From NCBI GenBank assembly GCA_051275005.1, contig JBNMOP010000002.1, positions 1 to 55,357 on the forward strand: a stretch of DNA of 55,357 nucleotides, written 5' to 3'. Shown here in pieces: positions 37,999 through 46,774 of the stretch (positions are counted from its first letter, which is position 1; each line of letters opens with the position of its first letter). The notes beneath the pieces are model-generated. The model searched no databases. It saw nothing but the letters and a program-made list of their open reading frames with translations, and was not told the DNA's origin. Position numbers and translations under genes: made by a program. The DNA comes from Eutrophobius sp051275005. Lineage in GTDB: Bacteria; Pseudomonadota; Gammaproteobacteria; Eutrophobiales; Eutrophobiaceae.

Positions 37999-39336
37999 AT
38001 GATGATATTCAAGAAGGCCATACCACGCCGTAGTTTTTTACGCGGTGCCGGTGCAACACTCGCCTTACCATTCCTGGATGCCATGGTCCCGGCATTTGCA
38101 GCAGAGATGGGAAAACAACCTCTTCGTATTGGTTATATTTATCTCAATACTGGTAGAGAAATGAATTCCTGGATACCCAAGACCACAGGCAGTAATTATG
38201 AAATGTCTCCGACATTGGCACCCCTGGCAAAGTACCGGGATGATTTCATGGTGTTAAGTGGCCTGGACGTCAAGGCAGGACAGGGTTCACATTCTGGCCC
38301 CTGTGCGTCCTATATGACGGGTGTCAAACCATCAAAAGCAGGTGACGGTGTCGGTATCTCCGTGGATCAGGTCATTGCCAAGCAGATTGGCGAGGAGACA
38401 CAACTATCCTCTATGGAACTCGGCGTGGACCCACCAGAATGGGCATTCAATCGGGTAGACGGTCTGGCTGGTTATTACACCAGTACCATTTCATGGCGTA
38501 ATCCTAATACACCCTTGCCGACACAGATCAATCCGCGCAAGGTTTTCGAGCGACTGTTCGGTGATACCGACTCGCTGGATCCCGTTGCCATGCAGCAACG
38601 TCTGCAACGGAAGACCAGTGTGCTGGACGAAGTGAGTGAGAGAGTAAAGCGACTAATGACCTCAGTAAATGCCACTGACCGGTATAAGCTGGAAGAGTAT
38701 CTTGATTCGGTTAGGGAGATTGAACGCGGTATTGAAGTCGCTGAGCGCAAGACAGCCGATTCTGCTGATGATCTGGCAAGCATGGGTCTGGAACGTCCAG
38801 TGGGCATACCTTCGGTCTATGCAGACCATGTGAAGATCATGTTTGATATGATCGTGCTGGCGTATCAAACCGACATGACACGGATGATTACTTTTATGAT
38901 GGGTCACGAGGGCAGTAATAGAAACTACCTTGAGCTAGGCGCTAAGGATGGTCATCATTCATTGACACATCACAAAGGCAACCCCGCGTCCATCAATCTG
39001 GTGAAGAAGATCGATCTGCATCAATCCGAGATGCTTGCCTATTTCATGGAGAAAATGATTTCGATCAAGGAAGGCGATTCAACGTTGCTGGATAATTCAG
39101 TCATAGTGACCGGCGGTGCCCATAGTGATGCCAATATGCACTTGCATACCAATGTACCGATGATGGTCATGGGTAAGGCGCAGAATATGCTCAATACAGG
39201 ACGCCATATTCAGTTTAACGGCGAAGCGGTTTCTGACTTGCACCTGGCAGTGATGAAGATGGGTAACATTGACCCTGCAGAATATTTATCTGACAGGAGT
39301 GATGCGTCCGGAATTCTACCTGGCATCATGGCGTAG
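37999..39336 (+). CDS. Tat-exported DUF1552 protein, copy C
   Basis: This 445-residue protein has a Tat signal (PRRSFLRGAGATLALPF) and the family landmarks SHSGPCASYMTGVKP, FERLFGDTD, VREIERGIE and DANMHLHTNVPMMVMG. The start is the ATG pair at 37999/38002, only 2 bases after the di-heme gene. It resembles copy B more than copy A in the first 150 residues, including the same G-S-H-S-G-P-C motif. Function unknown. Confidence 0.9.
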   Translation: MMIFKKAIPRRSFLRGAGATLALPFLDAMVPAFAAEMGKQPLRIGYIYLNTGREMNSWIPKTTGSNYEMSPTLAPLAKYRDDFMVLSGLDVKAGQGSHSGPCASYMTGVKPSKAGDGVGISVDQVIAKQIGEETQLSSMELGVDPPEWAFNRVDGLAGYYTSTISWRNPNTPLPTQINPRKVFERLFGDTDSLDPVAMQQRLQRKTSVLDEVSERVKRLMTSVNATDRYKLEEYLDSVREIERGIEVAERKTADSADDLASMGLERPVGIPSVYADHVKIMFDMIVLAYQTDMTRMITFMMGHEGSNRNYLELGAKDGHHSLTHHKGNPASINLVKKIDLHQSEMLAYFMEKMISIKEGDSTLLDNSVIVTGGAHSDANMHLHTNVPMMVMGKAQNMLNTGRHIQFNGEAVSDLHLAVMKMGNIDPAEYLSDRSDASGILPGIMA

Positions 39337-39374
39337 TTGGTTTAAACTTCTGGTTAAAGTTTACTGGAGAGCAT

Positions 39375-41045
39375 ATGAGGTACAAACATTCAGCCATTAT
39401 TTGTTTCGGGATAATTGCCTCGGTGGTGTATACCGGGCATGCCTACGCATTTGGACATGATACCAATGAAGAATTATTGGAGGCTGTGCGTGATGGTGAT
39501 ATAGCCAAAGCAAAATCACTATTGGATAACAAGGCTGATGTAAATGCATCTCGTAATGATGGCACAACGGCATTGGCATGGTCTGTCTATAACAATAATG
39601 AAGACATGGTGGATTTATTAATCCGATCTGGCCGTGATGGCGCCGATGTCAATGCCGCCAATGAAAATGGTGTGTCGCCTTTGCACCTTGCCTGTATTAA
39701 CCAGAATGCCTCGGTCGTGTCCAAGCTGCTAAGGGCGGGTGCCGATCCCAACGTTAAAAAATGGACTGGTGAAACCCCGCTGATGACGTGTTCCAATACT
39801 GGAACCATAGAGGGGCTGTCGGGCCTATTGGCGAATGGTGCTGATGTCAATGTCAGAGAAAATACGAATAATCAAACGGCATTGATGTGGGCGGCAGCGG
39901 AAGGGCATGGCGACGTTGTAAAAGCCCTAATTGCGCGGGGTGCTGATTTGAATGCACGATCCAGTACAGTGATGGAACCTGAACCCTACGTGGTTAATAC
40001 CGAAAGCACCATGGGACAAAATTTTCCCAAGTCTACCCGCTTTAGAAAATATACCGGTAATTTCACTGCATTATTATTTGCCGCACAGTCTGGTGATGTT
40101 GAATCTGCAATGCATATTCTCGATGCCGGCGCAGACATTAATGATGCCTCGGATGAAGACGGTAGTGCATTGTTGATAGCTACGGCATCAGGCCATGAAG
40201 ACATGGCATTATTCTTACTTGAACAGGGGGCGGATCCCAATATAGTCAACGCCTGGGGTTTAGCACCGCTGCACTATACTGTTCACAAGGGTATCCTCAA
40301 CATGAGTAACTGGTTGTCTACCAAGACAGATGAGTTAGGTTGGATTCATGAACCTATGCACAGGTTGATGAAGGCCTTGCTTTCTAAAGGTGGCAGTCCC
40401 GATGCCCCGGTATTGTATACACTGCCCTATCTGGACGATCCTTTTCTCCGTGTGCATGACAATCAATCACAGATAGATATTGTAGGATCAACGCCTTTGT
40501 TACTCGCCGCTGCATCCGGTGATACCGAATCCCTACGGATTATGGTGAAGGCAGGCGCAGACATCAATGCAAAGACCATGGGGGGTGGCACATTATTTAT
40601 GCTCGCCGCCGGTGGTGGTGCAGAACGTCGTGGCCGGGATGAGCAACAGGCCATTGAAGCAGCCAAGTATGTTCTCTCCCTTGGGGGCATCGATATCAAC
40701 GCACAATTGACAGATAACCGCACAGTCAATGGCCCTGGTAAAGGCAAGGCCGACGGTCGGTCTATAATGCATTTTATTACCACCTTGGGCTGGAAAGATA
40801 TGGTAAATTTTCTGGCAGAAAAGGGTGCAGATTTAAACGCGCAAGATCGTTATGGTATGACACCGCTGATGATTGCCATGGGAGATCCTGAATCACGATA
40901 CTATCGAAATGTGGGTGTAGGCAGATACGATGACCGTTATAGACGGACCCTTTCGAAATCCCATGGTGATATAGAAAAAATGTTACTTGCCCTGGGTGCC
41001 AATCCATTTACTGGGACGATCGTCAGTAAGGGCTCTGTAGATTAG
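39375..41045 (+). CDS. Secreted ankyrin-repeat protein, copy C
   Basis: This 556-residue protein has the same length as copy B. It has a signal peptide (to about residue 24, AYA) and ankyrin repeats over about residues 30-195, 225-315 and 370-410, with the shared block GMTPLMIAMGDPESRYYRN near residue 500. It is read from an ATG behind CTGGAGAG, 38 bases after DUF1552 copy C. A 372-base gap follows, so cassette C ends here. Confidence 0.9.
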   Translation: MRYKHSAIICFGIIASVVYTGHAYAFGHDTNEELLEAVRDGDIAKAKSLLDNKADVNASRNDGTTALAWSVYNNNEDMVDLLIRSGRDGADVNAANENGVSPLHLACINQNASVVSKLLRAGADPNVKKWTGETPLMTCSNTGTIEGLSGLLANGADVNVRENTNNQTALMWAAAEGHGDVVKALIARGADLNARSSTVMEPEPYVVNTESTMGQNFPKSTRFRKYTGNFTALLFAAQSGDVESAMHILDAGADINDASDEDGSALLIATASGHEDMALFLLEQGADPNIVNAWGLAPLHYTVHKGILNMSNWLSTKTDELGWIHEPMHRLMKALLSKGGSPDAPVLYTLPYLDDPFLRVHDNQSQIDIVGSTPLLLAAASGDTESLRIMVKAGADINAKTMGGGTLFMLAAGGGAERRGRDEQQAIEAAKYVLSLGGIDINAQLTDNRTVNGPGKGKADGRSIMHFITTLGWKDMVNFLAEKGADLNAQDRYGMTPLMIAMGDPESRYYRNVGVGRYDDRYRRTLSKSHGDIEKMLLALGANPFTGTIVSKGSVD

Positions 41046-41417
41046 CTCCTGGCACGATACATTTATTTTATAATAGTAATTCCAGTCTGATTCCACACGT
41101 TTAATAAGGCGTTCATTTTCCTTATTGAACAGAGAATGGCATCACCAATTTGTAATCAACTCTCGTGCGTAATCACGCCAGCTTTTCATCCATTCACATT
41201 AATACAACACAGTAAAGTTTAAACAATAAATCAGTTTACAAATGGTGCTAACTATTTATACTTGCACCTATTGTTTTCCTTGAAATTGCATTTCAGGTCT
41301 TAAATAAAAGGATGATATTTTAGGGGGTTGCGCCATCATTATCCGCATTTATTTTCCGAATCATAAAGTTATATTTTTTTACTAAATCGTTATCTGTCAG
41401 TCATTAGGGGGAATACC
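41046..41417 (+). other. Intergenic region between cassette C and TonB receptor
   Basis: These 372 bases contain no gene I can support. An inverted repeat with arms AATAAGG (41103-41109) and CCTTATT (41120-41126), overlapped by GTTCA/TGAAC, lies about 60 bases after the ankyrin stop and may be a weak terminator or an operator. The receptor promoter presumably lies in the AT-rich part after 41340. Confidence 0.4.
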
Positions 41418-44204
41418 ATGTTTCAAATCCATGCATCCAGATTACTCACTGTTACAGGTGTGATACTTGCAACCTTGGCAATTCATTCACCAGTTATTAA
41501 TGCACAACAATTGGAAGAGATCGTAGTGACCGCCCAGCGTCGGGAACAGTCACTGCAAGAAGTACCCATTTCTATAGAAACCTATACTAGTGCTCAAATC
41601 AGAAAACAGGGATATCGAGACCTTGAGTCTCTTGCGTCACTGGTACCAGGTATAATCGCATTACCCCAGCAGGACCAAACAGTGATCATGATCCGCGGAT
41701 TTGGTACATCAGGTAACGCCCTCACATTAGAACAGGCGACTCCTATCTTTCTCGACGGGATCCATTTTGGCCGTGCATCCCAGGCCAAGAATGCCTATCT
41801 CGATGTAGAAAGAATAGAAATCCTGAAAGGACCACAACCAGTGTTCTTTGGTAACAACGCAACAGCAGGCGCCTTTAACATCCAGAGTAAGCGACCCACT
41901 GCCTCGTGGGAAGGTGATGTGGATGTGGAAATCGGTAATAACAATACCCAACAGGTTAGCTTTGGTGTAGGTGGACCCATTACTGATACCCTGGGTATTC
42001 GTCTTGCTGGTAAATATGAAACTACCGATGGCTATCTCATAGACGCAATTGACCAACAACCCTATCCACACCAGGAAGACAAGGGTGGCAGGCTTACATT
42101 GCAATGGACTCCCACAGACAATTTCCAGGCCACAGCTAAAGCAGAGTTTGGAAAGATAGACGCTGGGAGTGAAGGCAAGCTAGTCTGTCTGACGGGGGGT
42201 GACCTGGTCTTTGGTCGTAGAGGACCGCTGTCGAATCGAACAGATGGCACGGGCGGAAGCGGTACCGAGGGAGAACCTTTTTCAGTATGGTTAAATCCCC
42301 CCAATGGTGAAGGATGGGAGCAATCACATCTGCCCATACCACGTACCAATGGCAGTTGCTTTGACAGTAATGTCTCCCGAAGTAATGAAGGACCCTATTA
42401 CGATGTCCCTACAAATATCCGTCAGACCCAAGCTGGAACGGGTATGCTGGATATTCGTGAGGTGGGTCAGGCCTACTTGAACGATGACAGTGACCCACTG
42501 CTGGGACCACAAAATGCCTTCAGCAGCATCCTCGGTGGTGAGACCATAGATAACTTCAATTCCTATCTGGATTTAACTTACTCCTTAAATAATGGCATTG
42601 AGGCAAACTGGTTGACAGGATTTAGTAAGTACAACCGTGAGACTTCGGAAGAAAATTTTGACTCGCCGTTTTATGAAAACAACCAGATTCGTAATATTAA
42701 TTTTGACCAGTGGAGTACCGAGTTGCGTTTCACCTCACCTACCGGTGGCACAATAGAGTGGATGGCCGGGGTTTTTGTGCAGGACACTACACTGGATAAT
42801 GTTACAGGAAATTTAAGGGCTACGGTTCGACGTGGTGTGCGTATGAATAATGTCTGGGAGGACGTGAGATGGAAAACCGCCTTTGCGACATTCACCTTTA
42901 ATTTCCTCGACGACAAGGCCTCAATAGACATTGGTGGTCGCTATGCAGATATTGATAAACTTACCTTTGCCCACGGTTATGGTTCACAATGGATAGTTAA
43001 TGAAGAACCTGGACTATTGGCCCCTGGCGATGGCCTGCTCACAGGTACTCTTGCGAATTATTTTCAAGCCGATCCTACGACAGATGGTAGTAGAATTTAC
43101 CTTCCCTATAATGAAGCAGCGGGGTTGTGGTACTACCGCTTTGCAGACAATCGAGAAACCCCAGAGGGTTGGAAAGGTACAGTGGGTGCCAATGTCGTTG
43201 GTTTGACCGCACCATTGTTTTCTTGCCTGGATGATAGTCGTAATGCTAGTGGTGACCGTGTTTGTCAGGTGCGGACGCAGGGACCTGCCGGTGGCGCAGG
43301 TAATGGTGGTGATTTCGGTAGTAAAGAGTTCGACCCGCAAGTCGTGCTGCGTTATCGTCCTAATGATAATCATTCTTTGTGGGCACGCTGGGCACAGTCC
43401 TTCAAGCTTGGCGGCTTTGATACCGGCCAGACCACTATTCCAAATAATCTGGATGACTTCGCCTTTGATACCGAACGTACCGAGGCATTTGAGGTAGGAG
43501 CAAAAGGCACGCTTATGGACGGTCGAGCTCGTTATGATGTGACACTGTTTCAAAACATCTTCAGATCTCTGCAATTGCAAGCGGCTACAGGAAATCTCGA
43601 TGACCCCAATGCCAATGTAAATGCCGGCAAGCAACGGGTGCGTGGTGTGGAGTTCAGCATCGATTATGCGGCAACGGAACGATGGACGGTGATGTTTGCA
43701 GGGGCGATCATGGATGGCGTGATGGTGGATTTCTTCAATTCACCCTGTAACAGAACGGAAGTAGTAACGGCTGCAGCGGGTTGTGACCTTTCTGGCACAT
43801 CAGCTACAAATCCTAACTTTTCTACAATCGACCGTTCCGGTCAAGGGGCGGCGTTCACACCGGATTGGGGATTTACATTTGATTCTAATTACGTGATGCC
43901 CGTATTTGACCGTTATGAGTTATCTTTCAACGTGCGTGGTTATGTCTCTGATGATTATTTCACTGATCGTCAGGATTTTACCAAGGACGTTGCCTGGGAC
44001 CAACATGGCGATGTCAGTATCAATGTCGGTTTTGGAGATGCGGAGGGTACCTGGCGGGTTGTGGGTTGGGGACGTAATCTCCTGGAGGCAAATCGGAGTT
44101 ATCGTCCTGCACTTGATTTTACTGAAACAAATGCTATTACCCCTAACGTAAGCGCATCGAACTTCATGACCTATGGTATAAAGTTTGAATATAGCTATAG
44201 ATAA
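41418..44204 (+). CDS. TonB-dependent receptor
   Basis: This 928-residue receptor has a signal peptide (to about residue 29), the TonB box LEEIVVTAQRR, a plug domain with SLQEVPISIE, MIRGFGTSGNA, FLDGIHFGR and ILKGPQPVFFG, and a barrel ending in KFEYSYR. It is the paralogue of the receptor at 13921, with the plug strongly conserved and the extracellular loops changed, so the two may take up related molecules. It is preceded by AGGGGGA and followed by its own terminator. A PQQ dehydrogenase follows, as at the 13921 locus, where a PQQ dehydrogenase lies two genes downstream. Confidence 0.93.
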   Translation: MFQIHASRLLTVTGVILATLAIHSPVINAQQLEEIVVTAQRREQSLQEVPISIETYTSAQIRKQGYRDLESLASLVPGIIALPQQDQTVIMIRGFGTSGNALTLEQATPIFLDGIHFGRASQAKNAYLDVERIEILKGPQPVFFGNNATAGAFNIQSKRPTASWEGDVDVEIGNNNTQQVSFGVGGPITDTLGIRLAGKYETTDGYLIDAIDQQPYPHQEDKGGRLTLQWTPTDNFQATAKAEFGKIDAGSEGKLVCLTGGDLVFGRRGPLSNRTDGTGGSGTEGEPFSVWLNPPNGEGWEQSHLPIPRTNGSCFDSNVSRSNEGPYYDVPTNIRQTQAGTGMLDIREVGQAYLNDDSDPLLGPQNAFSSILGGETIDNFNSYLDLTYSLNNGIEANWLTGFSKYNRETSEENFDSPFYENNQIRNINFDQWSTELRFTSPTGGTIEWMAGVFVQDTTLDNVTGNLRATVRRGVRMNNVWEDVRWKTAFATFTFNFLDDKASIDIGGRYADIDKLTFAHGYGSQWIVNEEPGLLAPGDGLLTGTLANYFQADPTTDGSRIYLPYNEAAGLWYYRFADNRETPEGWKGTVGANVVGLTAPLFSCLDDSRNASGDRVCQVRTQGPAGGAGNGGDFGSKEFDPQVVLRYRPNDNHSLWARWAQSFKLGGFDTGQTTIPNNLDDFAFDTERTEAFEVGAKGTLMDGRARYDVTLFQNIFRSLQLQAATGNLDDPNANVNAGKQRVRGVEFSIDYAATERWTVMFAGAIMDGVMVDFFNSPCNRTEVVTAAAGCDLSGTSATNPNFSTIDRSGQGAAFTPDWGFTFDSNYVMPVFDRYELSFNVRGYVSDDYFTDRQDFTKDVAWDQHGDVSINVGFGDAEGTWRVVGWGRNLLEANRSYRPALDFTETNAITPNVSASNFMTYGIKFEYSYR

Positions 44205-44223
44205 TAGTCAGTAAACTTTATTG

Positions 44224-44253
44224 AAAAAGGGGAACACAGTTCCCCTTTTTTTT
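44224..44253 (+). terminator. Rho-independent terminator after the second TonB receptor
   Basis: The hairpin GGGGAA (44229-44234), loop CACAG, TTCCCC (44240-44245), extended by A-T pairs and followed by a run of T to 44253, is a typical intrinsic terminator 20 bases after the receptor stop. Confidence 0.9.
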
Positions 44254-44437
44254 GTCTGATTTTTCCCTACGAGTAAGAATTTAAGGCACCCGAATACCTT
44301 TTTTAAAATATTGGGAGAAAGGACAAATGATGTAAATGAAGTGTTCGATGTTTTATTCACATCGGGAATATGCCAAAATCATCTTAATTGAACGTTTGTT
44401 GGTAACGAATATCGTTACATTATCTGGGGGAATAAAT

Positions 44438-46216
44438 ATGAAGTTAAATAGATTGGTTCTTACACTGCTTACAGTGTTACTTGGTATGTCACTCCAGGTA
44501 TCGGCCCAGCAACGGGGATTATCTGATGTCACTGAAGCGATGTTGTTAAACCCTGACCCTGCAGATTGGTTGATGTTCAGCCGTACCTTTGACAACCAAC
44601 GATTCAGTCCCCTGGATCAAATTAATCGTGGCAATGTAGGGCAACTCAACATGGTCTGGACCCGCGGCATGTATCCCGGGGCGCATCAGGAGAATATTCC
44701 CCTTGTGCATAAAGGCGTGATGTATGTGGCCAACCCAACAGGTATTGTCCAGGCGTTGGATGCCACCAATGGTGATTTAATTTGGCAATATGAGCGTCCC
44801 ATACCTGACGATGCGGAAGACTATATAGGCATAGAACGCACGCGCACATTGTCACTGTATGAAGATAAATTACTCTATGCCTCCCCTGATGGTTATGTCC
44901 TGGCATTGGGTACAGAAGGTGGGGAATTACATTGGGAGACCCAGGCGCACGACTACAAACTGGGTATTGAACATACCTCCGGTCCCATGGTGGCCAAAGG
45001 TAAGATGATCACCGGTCGCAATTGTGACGATGGGGACAATGTTAGATTGACCTGCTTTATCGTTGCCCATGATGCAGAAACTGGTGAGGAGGTATGGCGC
45101 TTTAATGTCGCCGCAGGTGATGGAGAACCGGGAAGTGATACCTGGGGTGGAAAGCCCGACGGTAGCCGTGCCTGTGCACCCTGGGGTATGCCCGCCAGTT
45201 TTGATCCAAAAACAAACCTGGTGTACTGGGGGGTCGCCAACCCCACGCCGCACACACGTTACAAACGCCATAATGGCGATCCTTTTGCCATACCGTTAAT
45301 TGCACCGGCGGAATTATATTGTAATTCCACCCTGGCACTGGATGTGGATACCGGTAAGCTGGCCTGGTATCACCAGCACATACCTGGAGATGACTGGGAT
45401 GCAGACTGGACCCAGGAAAGAGTCCTGGTTACATCTAAATTCAATCCCGACGCCGCAGAGGTGGACTGGATCAACCCCAATGTTACCCGGGGAGATGTGC
45501 GCAACATGGTGCTTACCGTGGGCGAACCCGGGGGACTCACCGTGTTGGATCGGGAAAATGGGGAATTTCTTTGGGCTATCCCTTTCCCGTTTGATACACC
45601 GGCATTTCATATCTCGGATATTGATGTAACTACGGGCAGGACGATGATCAGTCGTGACATGGTAATGTCCAAGGCGGATGATTTTCATGAATTGATCTGT
45701 TTTGCCAATACCAAAGGCTATTACCCCATGGCATACCATCCTGGCGAAAATGCCATGTATATTCCCTACCATGATGTTTGTAATGATCGAACTGCGGCAT
45801 TTGGGACAAGAAATGGTCATAGTAGAACATCCTTTATTCGACCCGGGGTTGACCCTGATCATTATGTTGGCCTTGCCAAGATAAACATGGAAACCGGCCG
45901 CAAGGAAGTATTCCATAGTCAAGGCTTTCCAAGTAATGGCGCCGTCCTGGCCACAGCGGGAGACCTCATCTTCTGGGGCGATATGAACCGACGCATTATG
46001 GCTTTTGATGCGGGCAATGGTGACAAGCTGTGGGAGTCTATTCTAGGCGGGATAATTCAAAGCAGCACCATAACCTATGCCGTAGATGGCAAACAATACC
46101 TTGCGATATTGACTGGGGACGGCGCGGCCCATACCAGCGGAAAACTGGCATTAGCACCTGAACTTAAGACGGCCCGTATGCATAACGCAATATATGTCTT
46201 TGCATTACCGAACTAA
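44438..46216 (+). CDS. PQQ-dependent alcohol dehydrogenase (heme-free quinoprotein), second copy
   Basis: This 592-residue secreted quinoprotein (signal peptide to about residue 25, VSAQQ) has the same hallmarks as the enzyme at 18552: DWLMFSRTFDNQRFSPLDQIN, propeller W-motifs (ALDATNGDLIWQYE, AHDAETGEEVWRF), catalytic region IPGDDWDADWTQE and a late FWGDMNRR. It has no CxxCH motif, so needs a separate cytochrome, and one is encoded 59 bases downstream. I place the start at the ATG at 44438, behind CTGGGGGA. The longer frame from 44336 would put 34 residues before a normal signal peptide and is not favoured. Confidence 0.92.
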   Translation: MKLNRLVLTLLTVLLGMSLQVSAQQRGLSDVTEAMLLNPDPADWLMFSRTFDNQRFSPLDQINRGNVGQLNMVWTRGMYPGAHQENIPLVHKGVMYVANPTGIVQALDATNGDLIWQYERPIPDDAEDYIGIERTRTLSLYEDKLLYASPDGYVLALGTEGGELHWETQAHDYKLGIEHTSGPMVAKGKMITGRNCDDGDNVRLTCFIVAHDAETGEEVWRFNVAAGDGEPGSDTWGGKPDGSRACAPWGMPASFDPKTNLVYWGVANPTPHTRYKRHNGDPFAIPLIAPAELYCNSTLALDVDTGKLAWYHQHIPGDDWDADWTQERVLVTSKFNPDAAEVDWINPNVTRGDVRNMVLTVGEPGGLTVLDRENGEFLWAIPFPFDTPAFHISDIDVTTGRTMISRDMVMSKADDFHELICFANTKGYYPMAYHPGENAMYIPYHDVCNDRTAAFGTRNGHSRTSFIRPGVDPDHYVGLAKINMETGRKEVFHSQGFPSNGAVLATAGDLIFWGDMNRRIMAFDAGNGDKLWESILGGIIQSSTITYAVDGKQYLAILTGDGAAHTSGKLALAPELKTARMHNAIYVFALPN

Positions 46217-46275
46217 ATCTTGAATAAAAAAGTAAATTTGTTAGTCACTGATAGTTGATAAAAAAGGATATAAAA

Positions 46276-46644
46276 TTGAATAACAAAATAGTATTTAAAA
46301 CCCTTACCTTGTTAACAATAGGAATATCACTTATTGCCTGTACCACCATGGCGCAGGAGGAATCAGCCTCCGGTGTCCTCCAGGGTGTCTATACTACGGA
46401 GCAGGCCCAGAGGGGCTCGGATACCTTCAAAGATATATGCCGCAACTGTCATATCCCACGCGACTTCCGGAGTATCTTTAAGCAATCAGAAAATACCGTA
46501 GCTGTTATTAATGATTACTATGGCTTAATCAGTAATACCATGCCGCAAGATTCACCTGGCAGTCTGTCAGAAGAAACATATCTGGATGTGATTGCCTATT
46601 TCATGTCTCTGAATGGATTGGCCGCGGCAGACGTTACGCAATAA
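46276..46644 (+). CDS. Cytochrome c, probable lipoprotein, partner of PQQ dehydrogenase
   Basis: This 122-residue protein has a hydrophobic signal ending in LIAC (Cys22), a good lipobox, although cleavage by signal peptidase I at MAQ (residues 25-27) is an alternative. The single heme motif is CRNCH at residues 55-59, and the NTMPQDSPG segment gives a likely axial Met. It fits the small cytochromes that take electrons from PQQ alcohol dehydrogenases, and it sits directly downstream of one. The start chosen is the TTG at 46276 with AAAGGA at suitable spacing. An in-frame TTG at 46255 is an alternative. A lipid anchor would hold the acceptor at a membrane near the respiratory chain. Confidence 0.83.
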   Translation: MNNKIVFKTLTLLTIGISLIACTTMAQEESASGVLQGVYTTEQAQRGSDTFKDICRNCHIPRDFRSIFKQSENTVAVINDYYGLISNTMPQDSPGSLSEETYLDVIAYFMSLNGLAAADVTQ

Positions 46645-46774
46645 ATCCTTGTAAATTATATTTTTAGATTCATGTGTTCCAAATTTTGGATTAGTTTGTG
46701 TGGCAAACTAATTAATCATCACTCACATACTGTTACATTTTAGTGCTATAAAAGCATTCTCTCTGGAGTATCAA

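Noticed and set aside
43014..43634. 206-residue minus-strand open frame inside the second TonB receptor gene
   Set aside because: It is one of the longest shadow frames but lies fully inside conserved receptor coding sequence, and its translation has no domain or composition of a real protein.
44336..44437. Longer N-terminus for the second PQQ dehydrogenase
   Set aside because: The ATG at 44438 has a good Shine-Dalgarno and is followed directly by a typical signal peptide. The 34 extra residues have no counterpart in the 18552 enzyme.
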